Shown: positions 26,560 to 34,298 of the stretch, piece after piece
Layout of the letters: every line of letters starts with the position of its first letter
Position numbering within the stretch: position 1 is the first letter of the stretch
Assembly (NCBI RefSeq): GCF_004138325.1
Contig: NZ_SBLB01000001.1
Coordinates: forward strand, 248,001 to 312,000
Reading direction: 5' to 3'
Source of the DNA: Spirosoma sordidisoli
GTDB lineage: Bacteria > Bacteroidota > Bacteroidia > Cytophagales > Spirosomataceae
DNA: 64,000 nt
The notes under the pieces: generated by a model
What the model saw: the letters and a program-made list of their open reading frames with translations, nothing else
What the model was told of the DNA's origin: nothing
The model's database searches: none
Position numbers and translations under genes: made by a program

Positions 26560-26612
26560 CGTACCAGTACGTACTTAGCATTGCGATTTAACAACAACGA
26601 CAAGGCAAAAGT

Positions 26613-26978
26613 ATGAAAAACCACGTGATTACCCTCGCCCTCTACTCGCCCAGCTACTGCCCGGCAAACCTGCAAACCCTCTGCGGCCGCTACACGACTG
26701 ATTATGAAACGAAGCAGCGGGCCAGCTACACGATTGAAAACGGCGTAGCGACCATCACCGCGCTGACTCCGATCATGGGTACTCAGGTAACCCTGCCCCT
26801 GCCCTTCTGCGTGCCGGTAACGGATCTCGGCTCTGGCCAGCTGCACCGGATCGACATCAACGCTGATACGCTGACCGCCCAGCCTGCCACCTGCCCTTCT
26901 GCTGCCTGGGCAACCCGACGCGCTGTGATGCCTAACCCGACCATTCGCCAGCAGGTAGTAGCCGACCAACTTTTCTAA
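26613..26978 (+). CDS. Phage protein of unknown function (121 aa)
   Basis: I do not recognise this protein. It has 121 residues, starts MKNHVITLALYSPSYCPANL and is beta-rich with a few cysteines (Cys17, Cys24, Cys69, Cys94). It contains no membrane segment or signal peptide. It is the first gene after the second 12-nt repeat array, so its expression is probably repressor-controlled. A strong CUUCGG-loop hairpin lies between its stop codon and the next gene. Confidence 0.7.
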   Translation: MKNHVITLALYSPSYCPANLQTLCGRYTTDYETKQRASYTIENGVATITALTPIMGTQVTLPLPFCVPVTDLGSGQLHRIDINADTLTAQPATCPSAAWATRRAVMPNPTIRQQVVADQLF

Positions 26979-26986
26979 CCCTCACC

Positions 26987-27004
26987 GGCCCGCTTCGGCG
27001 GGCC
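26987..27004 (+). other. GC-rich hairpin with UUCG tetraloop between early genes
   Basis: GGCCCGC-TTCG-GCGGGCC is a 7-bp perfect stem with the very stable C(UUCG)G loop, in the 41-nt space between two early genes. There is no T-run, so it is more likely a transcript-stability or attenuation element than an intrinsic terminator. Confidence 0.6.
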
Positions 27005-27019
27005 TAAACACCTTTCCCC

Positions 27020-27547
27020 ATGACAACCACAACCGTATTGACCGACCAACAGACGAAAATTGGCAAGCTGTTACTGAACGCATGGTCGGCAGAATATGCG
27101 CTTCGCATTACGCCCGTCATCAACGATGAGCAGTATCTGCAAGACGCCCTGCAATGGACATTTCCTCAGGCTTACCACGGGGCCGTCTTTTCTGCCCGCG
27201 CCCTGCTGCTGGCTCGTGAGTTCGACATCAAAACGGAAAGCCTGATTGCGGTAATGATTGATGAGATGGCCGAGGCCGGATTGTACGAAAGCTGCGACAG
27301 CCGTAACGCCTTCGCCCAGCTGCTACCCTACCGAATCTGTACAGCCCTGCCCATGCCAGAGGGTACTACCATTCGCGATTTCCACGCGGAGACGCTGAAA
27401 AAGCTCGAACAGGTAGCCATCGCCCACGAATCGGCCATCGTCCAACTCATCGGCATCGAAACGTTTAGCGTAATCGTCGAGAGGGTTCCTGAATACCTGC
27501 GTGCTGCATTTCTGGCTGAGCGTTTCAACCTGCTACAGTCATGCTGA
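27020..27547 (+). CDS. Phage protein of unknown function (175 aa)
   Basis: Unrecognised, mostly alpha-helical 175-residue protein (MTTTTVLTDQQTKIGKLLLN). The ORF is well bounded and its stop overlaps the start of the next gene by 7 nt, which supports real coding. It belongs to a run of four tightly overlapping small genes ahead of the replication initiator. No catalytic motif or membrane segment is apparent. Confidence 0.75.
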   Translation: MTTTTVLTDQQTKIGKLLLNAWSAEYALRITPVINDEQYLQDALQWTFPQAYHGAVFSARALLLAREFDIKTESLIAVMIDEMAEAGLYESCDSRNAFAQLLPYRICTALPMPEGTTIRDFHAETLKKLEQVAIAHESAIVQLIGIETFSVIVERVPEYLRAAFLAERFNLLQSC

Positions 27548-27762
27548 TCCTGCTCTCACTCTGGGCTATTGCCAACCTGCTGTTTCTGCTTCGCTACTAC
27601 CATCCGATTAAGCGGGCGATACTACTCAGCAACCAGACCGCCCCTCCTCTGCGGTACCAGATTCGACGTTGGTACCGTCGCCACCGCGCCGAAATCGGCG
27701 GCATTGGTTTCGTAATCTTCCTGATTGCCTGTTATCTACTCTTAGCCTTTATCTATCCATGA
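27541..27762 (+). CDS. Small membrane protein with two transmembrane helices
   Basis: The 73-residue product has hydrophobic helices at about 1-18 (MLILLSLWAIANLLFLL) and about 50-72 (IGGIGFVIFLIACYLLLAFI), with a basic loop between them (RYQIRRWYRRHR). Both neighbours overlap it (7 nt upstream, 4 nt downstream as ATGA). Small membrane proteins in early phage operons often affect the host envelope or superinfection, but nothing here shows a specific role. Confidence 0.75.
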   Translation: MLILLSLWAIANLLFLLRYYHPIKRAILLSNQTAPPLRYQIRRWYRRHRAEIGGIGFVIFLIACYLLLAFIYP

Positions 27763-28139
27763 ATGAGCCAATAATTAATCAGCGGGCGCATCAAATCGCC
27801 CATACGTTCGTCGAGTGCTTCCGCAGAGAAATAGACCCGGCCGAGGAAAGCAATACCGTTTTTCTGGTCGAACTCTGGCTTACTACCGCTTCGGATAAGC
27901 TGACGGGCACCGGTCTACAACGAGTTACCCAGGTTTCTCAGAAAAGCCGACGCATCTACGAAAACGACTTTTCGGCCGGCCACTGTGATGAGGTCCGGAT
28001 GATGATCATTCAGGGGCTGGGTTACGCCCTGCTCGACTACGTACAAGCCTCTCAGGAGGAAGTGAGTATGTATGAGCTCTGGTACGACGTGGTGGCTGCG
28101 GGTATGATCTACGAAACCACCACAGACATACGGCCATGA
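27759..28139 (+). CDS. Phage protein of unknown function (126 aa)
   Basis: From ATG 27759, which overlaps the preceding stop as ATGA, the protein has 126 residues (MNEPIINQRAHQIAHTFVEC). It is acidic and helical without recognisable domain. The frame extends upstream to 27669 within the previous gene, but the overlapping ATGA start is the natural one in this operon. Confidence 0.72.
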   Translation: MNEPIINQRAHQIAHTFVECFRREIDPAEESNTVFLVELWLTTASDKLTGTGLQRVTQVSQKSRRIYENDFSAGHCDEVRMMIIQGLGYALLDYVQASQEEVSMYELWYDVVAAGMIYETTTDIRP

Positions 28140-28258
28140 ACGACCGCCAGCGAACCTACCTGATACTGGCCTGCATTGGCCTCGCTCTGGCCGCCCTGGC
28201 CTGCAAATACGCCCTCTATTTTCAATGTGTTGCGCCTGCCCTGTGGGCGCGGCATTAG
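28136..28258 (+). CDS. Very small membrane protein (40 aa)
   Basis: An ATG overlapping the previous stop (ATGA) opens a 40-residue frame: MNDRQRTYLILACIGLALAA, then LACKYALYFQCVAPALWARH. It consists of a basic N-terminus and one hydrophobic helix, possibly with a lipobox-like LAAC/LALAC stretch. The translational coupling and hydrophobic pattern make it likely to be expressed. Confidence 0.55.
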   Translation: MNDRQRTYLILACIGLALAALACKYALYFQCVAPALWARH

Positions 28259-28267
28259 TACACCCCT

Positions 28268-29260
28268 ATGAATTACATCAGGCTTATTCAATCCTTCTGG
28301 GCAAAGCACAGTCAGGACTATTTTACAGGCAATGAGACGCTGTTGTACGGGCGTCTCGTTGCCCTGTTCAATGAGGCTGGCGAGGGCGAAAAGTGGCCCG
28401 ATTCCATGCGCTACATGGACGGCCACCTCTGCACCCAGACAGGACTATCTCCGAACACCCTGGACAAAGCCCGAAAGGTGCTGGTCAGTCGCGGCCTGAT
28501 CGAGTTCGAAGGCTCCGGAAAAGGCTTCCGGATCGGCGGCAACTACCGGCTGATTGCCCCGGCGAGTTCCTCAAAAAGATCCTCAATAAGTTCCTCAAAA
28601 ACATCCTCAAATTTTGAGGAACTACCCGAAAGAACCTCAAATTCTGAGGAACATTTACCGCAAGTTCCTCAGCAAGAACCTCAAGAAGATCCTCAACAAG
28701 TTCCTCAGCAAGAACCTCAAAATTTGAGGAACTCCCATATATATAAAGAATACCAAACGCCAAACAGCCAAACAGACCAAACTGTAAACGCTGGCAATGC
28801 GGGCGAAAGACGGTTTTCTGTTTCTCAACAATCGCCTGGAGAAACGCCCCCACCCCCCATACCCCCCGCCCCCCTGGCTATACCGATACCAGCAGGCAAA
28901 GTGTACGGCGACGGACGAGTGCAAGCCGAATGTCTGGACTACTACGCTCAATTCCCCGACGAGTACCCCCGATCGATCTACGTGCCCTTCCTGCGCTACT
29001 GGACAAGCATCGTCCGCAAAGGCATCCCGGAGAACATCGGCTTAGAAAAATGGCAAACCATGGATGATTGGGATATCGCCGATCGGCTAGGGCGCTGGCA
29101 CAAAAGAGACTTGGATGATCAACAAAAACAGCAATATGCAAACGCTAAAAACAACCCCGGCAACGCAAATCGAACAGCAGGTCCGAGAATACCCGTACCC
29201 GCCACAGCCGACCCAGCACAACCAACCCGCTCGGGTTTTAACCGTCGAGTTACCGACTAA
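28268..29260 (+). CDS. Phage replication initiator (lambda O-like), containing the probable origin
   Basis: The 330-residue protein has an N-terminal winged-helix region (about 1-98: FWAKHSQDYFTGNETLLYGR, then CTQTGLSPNTLDKARKVLVSRGLI). A repetitive Ser/Gln/Pro-rich linker (about 100-155) follows, then a Pro-rich stretch and a C-terminal domain around YPRSIYVPFLRYWTSIV. This is the layout of phage initiators that bind iterons and recruit the helicase loader encoded next. The linker is encoded by a tandem array of 12-nt repeats that probably is the origin itself. The last 146 nt overlap the DnaC-like gene. Confidence 0.75.
   Translation: MNYIRLIQSFWAKHSQDYFTGNETLLYGRLVALFNEAGEGEKWPDSMRYMDGHLCTQTGLSPNTLDKARKVLVSRGLIEFEGSGKGFRIGGNYRLIAPASSSKRSSISSSKTSSNFEELPERTSNSEEHLPQVPQQEPQEDPQQVPQQEPQNLRNSHIYKEYQTPNSQTDQTVNAGNAGERRFSVSQQSPGETPPPPIPPAPLAIPIPAGKVYGDGRVQAECLDYYAQFPDEYPRSIYVPFLRYWTSIVRKGIPENIGLEKWQTMDDWDIADRLGRWHKRDLDDQQKQQYANAKNNPGNANRTAGPRIPVPATADPAQPTRSGFNRRVTD
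28565..28760. repeat. Iteron array with AT-rich tract: probable prophage origin of replication
   Basis: Ten copies of a 12-nt unit with core TCCTCA or ACCTCA can be read: four in tandem from 28565, one at 28631, five in tandem from 28663. Each cluster ends in an inverted TGAGGA copy, giving the palindromes at 28604-28620 and 28711-28730. An AT-rich stretch (28736-28757, containing CATATATATAAAG) follows directly and could be the unwinding element. Iterons inside the initiator gene followed by AT-rich DNA is the organisation of the lambda origin within O. Confidence 0.72.
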
Positions 29261-30086
29261 TTCGGGCTACCCGTCCACGGCCTGGCCAGCCTTGACTGAG
29301 GAGGAGGAGCAGGATTGGTTAGCGCAAAATCTGCCCTCGCTACTCGTCGCCGGCCAGAAGGCAAAACACCACATTCTCGAAGGGCAGAAACTAGCCCAGA
29401 AGATTGCGGCTGCCTCGTTCATCCCGGATACACCCGAACTGTTGATGGCTGAAGTCGTGAAGCGGGGTGAAGCAATGGCTAAACAAAAATTCTGGAGAAA
29501 GCCGTTTTCGCTCACCAAATGGAACGAGCACATCTACCAGACGCTGGCCTACTATTTCACCGGAGACGCTCGATTTGAAACGGAAGGCTGCGAACTGATG
29601 GGCGTTGAGCCGGGCGTGTTTGATCTCCGAAAGGGCATCCTGCTGAGCGGCCCGAAAGGTTGTGGCAAGACTGATATGCTCGAGCTCTTTTCCCGCAACC
29701 CCTACGCCCCCTACATCGTGATTTCGTGCCTGGAGCTGGAGATGGCTTACAGCAAAAAAGAAGTTGGCTCTAACATCATCGATCAGTACGCTGGCCTGAT
29801 CCCGACTCAGAACGTGCACCACTACTACGGCAAAACACACCTGGGCGTTCAGTTCGATGACTTTGGCGCGGAAGGCGAAGCGGTACACATGGGTAAGCGG
29901 GTCAATCTGATGGACGTACTGCTGCAAACCCGGTACCGGATCGTTCGAGGCCCGTACACGCATCTGACAACGAACGCCAGCGAACAGGGCATACAGGAGG
30001 CCTATGATGGCCGCGTTTACGATCGCATGATTCAGATGTTCAATTTCATCGAGTTCAGCCCTAACGCCCCCAGCCTTCGGGTATGA
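29115..30086 (+). CDS. DnaC-like helicase loader / AAA+ ATPase
   Basis: The 323-residue protein has a Walker A motif LLSGPKGCGKTDML near residue 178, Walker B VQFDDFG near 245, and a sensor region LTTNASEQGI near 285, followed by an arginine-rich end (YDGRVYDRMIQMFN). This matches the DnaC/IstB-type AAA+ family. Following the O-like initiator, it is probably the loader that delivers the host helicase to the prophage origin. Starts at 29115 or 29136 are possible; both overlap the initiator gene by over 120 nt. The next gene overlaps its stop as ATGA. Confidence 0.85.
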   Translation: MINKNSNMQTLKTTPATQIEQQVREYPYPPQPTQHNQPARVLTVELPTNSGYPSTAWPALTEEEEQDWLAQNLPSLLVAGQKAKHHILEGQKLAQKIAAASFIPDTPELLMAEVVKRGEAMAKQKFWRKPFSLTKWNEHIYQTLAYYFTGDARFETEGCELMGVEPGVFDLRKGILLSGPKGCGKTDMLELFSRNPYAPYIVISCLELEMAYSKKEVGSNIIDQYAGLIPTQNVHHYYGKTHLGVQFDDFGAEGEAVHMGKRVNLMDVLLQTRYRIVRGPYTHLTTNASEQGIQEAYDGRVYDRMIQMFNFIEFSPNAPSLRV

Positions 30087-30481
30087 AGAAACGGAAGAGT
30101 GACAACATGAGCGCGGCCGAGTTTCGCGCCCAGTACGTCGACCAGGAAGAACACGGTTTGCAGGCCCGCTGCGTGAAGTGGTTCAGACGCCAGTACCCCC
30201 AGCTCCTACTGGTCGCCGTGCCCAATGCCGCCAAGCGATCATTCAAGCTGGCTGCCATGCTGAAAGCGGAAGGCATGCTTTCAGGCTTCCCGGATCTGAT
30301 CCTTTGCTTTCCATCGGGCGAATACGGTGCCCTGTTCATCGAAATGAAAACGGTGAATGGCACCCCCAGCCCCGAACAGATTGTCGTTCATGCCTACCTG
30401 CGGGCGGCTGGCTATCTCGTCATTATGCCGCGCACCTTCGAAGAGTTTCAATCCCAAGTCAATCAGTATCTCAATCCCTAA
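30083..30481 (+). CDS. VRR-NUC domain nuclease
   Basis: The 132-residue protein is a minimal VRR-NUC endonuclease of the PD-(D/E)xK superfamily: an N-terminal EHGLQARCVKWFRRQYP helix, basic PNAAKRSFKLAAMLKAEGM, then the catalytic residues Asp71 in SGFPDLIL and Glu87-x-Lys89 in LFIEMKT. Such stand-alone phage nucleases are thought to resolve branched DNA, acting like Holliday-junction resolvases. It overlaps the loader gene by 4 nt. Confidence 0.9.
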   Translation: MKKRKSDNMSAAEFRAQYVDQEEHGLQARCVKWFRRQYPQLLLVAVPNAAKRSFKLAAMLKAEGMLSGFPDLILCFPSGEYGALFIEMKTVNGTPSPEQIVVHAYLRAAGYLVIMPRTFEEFQSQVNQYLNP

Positions 30482-30486
30482 AAACT

Positions 30487-31287
30487 ATGTCCACCTGGTA
30501 TCAAACCACCATCAAGTATGGAACTTACGTAGAGGGCAAACACAAGATCGTTTCTGAGCAGTACCTGTTTCGCTGCATATCTCTGACCGATCTGGAAGCC
30601 ACCGTCATCGAAACGCTACAAGGGCGCATCAAAGAGCCTGACGTCGATTCGTTCAGTAAACCCCGGCCGTCCGACGTCTACAAAATGACCGATGGCCCGA
30701 TCAGCGAAATTGAAGGCGATTTCTACGTCGTGAAAGTGCTCTGCGACTTCGGCGACGAAAGTAAAACCGTCGATAAACATATCGTCAATGCCGACTCGCC
30801 GACTCAGGCCGAGAAGCGGGTCCGGAAGCGGCTTAAGGACGTACTGTACGACTACGAGATCACCCACTGCGATAAGACCAAAATCCTGGGTGTATACGAC
30901 AAGGATAACATTGTCTGGGTTGAGGACTTCAGGAAGCGCATGGAAGATCTTGAAGCGGCTGGCCACACCGGTACGGGTAAGCGGAAGAAGAACAAAAAAG
31001 CGGATCCAAATCAGACAGCGCTCGACCTCGATCCCAAACCGGAACAGCCCCAATCCGACCCGAACGCCATTACGGCGATGGTGATCCGGAACAACATCGA
31101 AGAGGTAGAGGCAGAGGATCTGCAGAACGGGGTTGACCCATCGGCCGACACCCTGACGCCAGTAGGCCAGCTGCCCAAAGGCAAGCGCAGCCGTACGAAG
31201 TCGCTCCCGGCTCCTCCTCCGGATGACCAGGAAACGGAGCCCGACGACGACGACAAACACCTCGAAGAATACCTCGCCAACGCCTAA
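30487..31287 (+). CDS. DUF4494-like phage protein
   Basis: From ATG 30487 the protein has 266 residues. Residues 1-150 (MSTWYQTTIKYGTYVEGKHK, SLTDLEATVIETLQGRI, FYVVKVLCDFGDESKTVDKH) resemble DUF4494, a Bacteroidota phage/mobile-element family of unknown function. The C-terminal 100 residues are low-complexity, with a basic patch KRKKNKK and an acidic end (DDDDKHLEEYL). The frame is open further upstream inside the nuclease gene, but ATG 30487 follows that stop by 6 nt. The function is unknown; the position suggests a role in DNA metabolism. Confidence 0.72.
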   Translation: MSTWYQTTIKYGTYVEGKHKIVSEQYLFRCISLTDLEATVIETLQGRIKEPDVDSFSKPRPSDVYKMTDGPISEIEGDFYVVKVLCDFGDESKTVDKHIVNADSPTQAEKRVRKRLKDVLYDYEITHCDKTKILGVYDKDNIVWVEDFRKRMEDLEAAGHTGTGKRKKNKKADPNQTALDLDPKPEQPQSDPNAITAMVIRNNIEEVEAEDLQNGVDPSADTLTPVGQLPKGKRSRTKSLPAPPPDDQETEPDDDDKHLEEYLANA

Positions 31288-31299
31288 TCCCTACCTCCA

Positions 31300-31602
31300 A
31301 TGACTTACCGCACAGAAATTGAAAACCTGTTGATTGAACTGCGTGACGCCGATGGCCGCGCTGAAGTTGACGAGAGTCTTTACCCTAAACTTGATCAGGC
31401 TGTATGCAAAACCATCGACGGCTTCGTCAACGTGCTATCGGCTGCCAAAGCCGTACGCGACGCCCAGAAGCTGTACTTCCGCACCCGGGCCAGTAGCGAT
31501 CTGGAGAGGTCGAAGCAGGCCGAACGGATCCTAGACAATCTAATCACACTGTGGACCGGCGAAATGGCGCCACCGCCCGCGCAAACCAATCTGTTCTCAT
31601 GA
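31300..31602 (+). CDS. Small phage protein of unknown function (100 aa)
   Basis: A 100-residue helical protein (MTYRTEIENLLIELRDADGR) without recognised motif. It ends QTNLFS and overlaps the next gene by 4 nt (ATGA). The C-terminal Q-T-N-L-F-S resembles a beta-clamp-binding peptide (QxxLF), a hint that it may contact the sliding clamp; that is an inference from a short motif. Confidence 0.72.
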   Translation: MTYRTEIENLLIELRDADGRAEVDESLYPKLDQAVCKTIDGFVNVLSAAKAVRDAQKLYFRTRASSDLERSKQAERILDNLITLWTGEMAPPPAQTNLFS

Positions 31603-31805
31603 GCCAGGTAAAACCCGATGACGTGATGAAGATCACGTTTCACGTCATGCAGGACGGCAAGCCCGTCGCCAAAGAGGTCAAAATGACCCGCCAACATTTC
31701 ATCGACTACAACGCGAAGCCTAAAAAGAAATGGGCTGATATGTACGAGATGATCGTCAGAGACAAAGCCTACATCAGCATTACCGATTTGTCTAACTCTA
31801 ACTAA
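31599..31805 (+). CDS. Small phage protein of unknown function (68 aa)
   Basis: From the ATGA-overlapping start at 31599 the product has 68 residues (MSQVKPDDVMKITFHVMQDG), with a beta-hairpin-like first half and a basic helix (YNAKPKKKWADMYEMIVRD). No family recognised. About 220 nt of apparently non-coding DNA follow before the next gene. Confidence 0.65.
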   Translation: MSQVKPDDVMKITFHVMQDGKPVAKEVKMTRQHFIDYNAKPKKKWADMYEMIVRDKAYISITDLSNSN

Positions 31806-32024
31806 TCATGTCTCTCCACAACCGCGGGCCACCTGCCTACTAGCTCCGGGAAGCGTCAAGACTTCTTCTGTCAAAAATGGGCCGACGCTGACCCAACCGA
31901 ACCAACCGCACCCCTCCCTGCTTTCTCTCACATTTGGCGATGACATGATGATATCAGGGCGGGGGTCGGCTGGCCGGAATTATTCACCTGACCAGTTACC
32001 CAATTACCCATAATTACTAATGAC

Positions 32025-32774
32025 ATGCATGATCCTAAGACAGTGGCATTTGAAATACGATACCCGTTCAAAAATAAAAGCGGTTATCGCTCGTCGTTTA
32101 TAACGATTTGGCATAATGACCCGCTGAATTTTCGGTTTCCCGATGGCACACGGAAGCAGGGTCGCAGAAGTGATGACAGCTGCGGGTGGTCAACACCTAT
32201 GTACCACGAGCAGGAATGGGCGGATTTGAAAAAGGTTGCCATTCATCAATACAGTGAGCTGTTTGCTCGTCAGGTTGCCGAAAAAGAGGGCAAGGACTAT
32301 GCGTATATCTGCAACCAGCCTGAATCAACCTACGAGATCGTGTATTGGATTTGGCGGGCTATAAAAGCCCACGGAAAAAAGGGCTGGCAGTATGGGAGAC
32401 GCCGAAATTTCCTGTCAGCGGCCGAACTCGAATTTATAATGGTACTGGCTACCGCCCCAGGCGACAATTTTAAGCAGCACCATAAGCCACACGATGAAGA
32501 ATCGTTTGTCGATATGTTTCGGATGATCTGGAATCAGTATCGCCGGTTTCATCGGCCTTGGTACAAGCACCCCCGCTGGCATGTGCATCACTGGTCAATT
32601 CAGTTTCACCCATGGCAGCAACTCAAACGGCGTTATTGGGATAAATGCTGCATCTGCGGCAAGCGTGGTTTCACGGGGCCAGCGTATGGTAACTGGAACG
32701 ATGACCGGATCTGGCATGGGGAGTGTGCTAATGCCCGGAAAGAGGCTGTCACAGGCATCAACCCCATACAGTGA
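32025..32774 (+). CDS. Phage protein with a C-terminal zinc-finger-like motif
   Basis: The 249-residue protein is rich in aromatic and histidine residues (RPWYKHPRWHVHHWSIQFHP). It ends with a likely metal site, CCICGKRGF then WHGECANAR, i.e. CxxC followed by HxxC. The N-terminal half has no recognised fold. This type of protein recurs in phages as a DNA- or RNA-associated accessory. The next gene starts at its stop. Confidence 0.65.
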   Translation: MHDPKTVAFEIRYPFKNKSGYRSSFITIWHNDPLNFRFPDGTRKQGRRSDDSCGWSTPMYHEQEWADLKKVAIHQYSELFARQVAEKEGKDYAYICNQPESTYEIVYWIWRAIKAHGKKGWQYGRRRNFLSAAELEFIMVLATAPGDNFKQHHKPHDEESFVDMFRMIWNQYRRFHRPWYKHPRWHVHHWSIQFHPWQQLKRRYWDKCCICGKRGFTGPAYGNWNDDRIWHGECANARKEAVTGINPIQ

Positions 32775-33166
32775 TGAAAGCAATTACTCTGAAAGATAGC
32801 CCTGACCCGTGGGCCACCCTAATCGAGTACGGCATTAAGACCATAGAAACCCGTACATGGTCGACCAAGTATCGGGGTGACCTGCTGATATGCGCCAGCA
32901 AATCGAGCAAAACACCCAACGCGGGCAAAGCCGTCTGCGTGGTCGAAGTTTACGACTGCCGGCCTATGACCCCCGCTGATGAAAATGCGGCCCGTTGTGA
33001 TATATACCCTAATGCCTTTTCGTGGAGGCTGCGTAACCTGCGCTGGCTGTCCGAGAAATTTTCCGTTACAGGGCAGCTGAGTATCTATGAAGTAGAGATA
33101 CCCGAGGGCATTCGCATCTACCGGCCCGGTTTCAAAGAATTGCTAGATCACCCGGATTACCTTTGA
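32774..33166 (+). CDS. ASCH-domain protein
   Basis: The 130-residue protein begins MKAITLKDSPDPWATLIEYG and continues IKTIETRTWSTKYRGDLLI, the canonical ASCH start, with a later SVTGQLSIYEVEIP strand. ASCH domains are beta-barrels related to PUA, bind RNA, and include nucleases and N4-acetylcytidine hydrolases. In phages they may act on host or phage RNA. Start ATG 32774 touches the previous stop by one base; GTG 32771 is the alternative. Confidence 0.88.
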   Translation: MKAITLKDSPDPWATLIEYGIKTIETRTWSTKYRGDLLICASKSSKTPNAGKAVCVVEVYDCRPMTPADENAARCDIYPNAFSWRLRNLRWLSEKFSVTGQLSIYEVEIPEGIRIYRPGFKELLDHPDYL

Positions 33167-33168
33167 AT

Positions 33169-33369
33169 ATGGCTACTCAATACACCTACCTCGGTGACCG
33201 GATCACGGACCCGCAGCTGAAGGGCGCCAGCTGCACCGCTGTATTGCGGGAGGACGGCAAGTGCATCCGCGGCCGAAATGGAAGTCAATTGGTACGGTTC
33301 GACTCCGGCCGCGAAGCCGTTGTGATTGGCCGACTTCTCAGAAAACTTAAACCTCCTATCAATGTCTAA
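33169..33369 (+). CDS. Small phage protein of unknown function (66 aa)
   Basis: From ATG 33169 a 66-residue, SH3-like beta-rich protein is read (MATQYTYLGDRITDPQLKGA, then LVRFDSGREAVVIGRLLRKL). This pattern resembles small phage proteins with a KOW/SH3-like fold, but that is only a visual impression. It follows the ASCH gene by 2 nt and overlaps the next by 8 nt. Confidence 0.65.
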   Translation: MATQYTYLGDRITDPQLKGASCTAVLREDGKCIRGRNGSQLVRFDSGREAVVIGRLLRKLKPPINV

Positions 33370-33583
33370 ACTGTCAGAAATCAAATCCCTACTCGGCTCC
33401 AACGGCTACGGCACTGGTAGCAACTACGTATGTTTCATGGCCGCTGGCCAGCCCCACACGGTGATCGAAGCGGCCGGCGACAACGACACGCAGCTGATCG
33501 TGTCCGGGAACAAGCCGGGCGGGAAAATATTCCGTTCCAGCGACGTGCGGGCCACCTACAATCACATTCAAACGCTGAATTGA
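33362..33583 (+). CDS. Small phage protein of unknown function (73 aa)
   Basis: The ATG at 33362 overlaps the preceding stop by 8 nt and opens a 73-residue frame (MSKLSEIKSLLGSNGYGTGS). A Gly/Asn-rich centre and predicted beta strands are visible, but no motif. Translation is probably coupled to the upstream gene. Confidence 0.65.
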   Translation: MSKLSEIKSLLGSNGYGTGSNYVCFMAAGQPHTVIEAAGDNDTQLIVSGNKPGGKIFRSSDVRATYNHIQTLN

Positions 33584-33585
33584 AT

Positions 33586-33945
33586 ATGGCAGACAAGTAT
33601 TTCCCTCTCGACGAACTGACCAAGGTGTTGAACCGGATTGCCGAACTATTACCTGAGAGAAAGGATGAATTACACCAAATCGGGTATGATGTTGATGATC
33701 TAGAGCGTGAGTTAGCCAGAATGATAAATGCTGAAATGCGTAAGAATCTGGTTCGGCAAAAATTAGCTGTAATGCCTGACAACGTGAAAAAGGCTGTACA
33801 TGCGTTGTCGATGGCTTTGAGTCTGGAATCAACCCCTAGTTATCGCAATGGCTGTTACGACGCCTTGACTGACCTGTTATCGCTCCAGTGTCTGGATAAC
33901 GACGATCTCAGGCGAGTGGCTCAGCTGACAGAGCCACAAGACTAA
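33586..33945 (+). CDS. Small helical phage protein of unknown function (119 aa)
   Basis: From ATG 33586 the protein has 119 residues, all helical (MADKYFPLDELTKVLNRIAE). Charged repeats such as VDDLERELARMINAEMRKNL suggest a helical bundle. It is the last gene of the rightward early operon. A leftward small gene overlaps its stop by 4 nt and a terminator lies 265 nt downstream. Confidence 0.7.
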   Translation: MADKYFPLDELTKVLNRIAELLPERKDELHQIGYDVDDLERELARMINAEMRKNLVRQKLAVMPDNVKKAVHALSMALSLESTPSYRNGCYDALTDLLSLQCLDNDDLRRVAQLTEPQD

Positions 33946-34142
33946 TAAGGCTTGGTCAATTTCTCCATCAGCTGACTGAGCAACCTACACGATTCATCGT
34001 CGCCAGCCTGCGCACGTTGCAACGCATTCGGTAGAAATTTATCCCAGTCTTCAACAGCGACGTAGGAATTGATTTTGAAGGGATTTCTAGCCGACGTGGG
34101 GGGCAATGTTGCCGTTTTGAAGAACTCAATCAGTTTGTCCAT
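33942..34142 (-). CDS. Small protein of unknown function on the opposite strand
   Basis: From ATG 34142 a 66-residue protein is read (MDKLIEFFKTATLPPTSARN, then INSYVAVEDWDKFLPNALQR). The sequence looks like the small DUF6965-type proteins of Bacteroidota mobile elements, though I am not certain. It converges with the early operon and lies downstream of the leftward late operon. Confidence 0.6.
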   Translation of the reverse strand: MDKLIEFFKTATLPPTSARNPFKINSYVAVEDWDKFLPNALQRAQAGDDESCRLLSQLMEKLTKPY

Positions 34143-34210
34143 GGGACAAAGATCGTAGCTTTGCAGTATCAAAGGGGGCAATGCCCCTAATGGTGTGGAT
34201 AGAATTGGAA

Positions 34211-34240
34211 AGCCGTTCCCTACTTGGGGTCGGCTTTTTT
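34211..34240 (+). terminator. Terminator facing the early operon
   Basis: AGCCG and CGGCT with CCC/GGG inside form a hairpin followed by TTTTTT on the plus strand. It could end the early transcript after it passes the small leftward gene. Confidence 0.75.
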
Positions 34241-34248
34241 GTTAAAAA

Positions 34249-34277
34249 ACAGGCCGCCCGAAACTCGAACGACCTGT
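34249..34277 (-). terminator. Terminator of the leftward lysis/late operon
   Basis: ACAGG and CCTGT with an inner CG pair form a stem that on the minus strand is followed by TTTTTT. It lies 22 nt past the endolysin stop codon and marks the end of the late operon. Confidence 0.75.
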
Positions 34278-34298
34278 AAACACTCCTCTCAATATACT

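Noticed and set aside
26520-26969. 149-residue minus-strand frame possibly ending at the leftward terminator
   Set aside because: Its end covers the 12-nt repeat array and it is antisense to a better coding frame; composition is not protein-like.
28565-28734. CRISPR-like repeats
   Set aside because: Units are 12 nt without spacers, lie inside a coding frame and no cas genes are present; they fit origin iterons.
30616-31260. 214-residue minus-strand frame
   Set aside because: Antisense to the DUF4494-like gene, Val/Leu/Arg-rich, no start context or domain.
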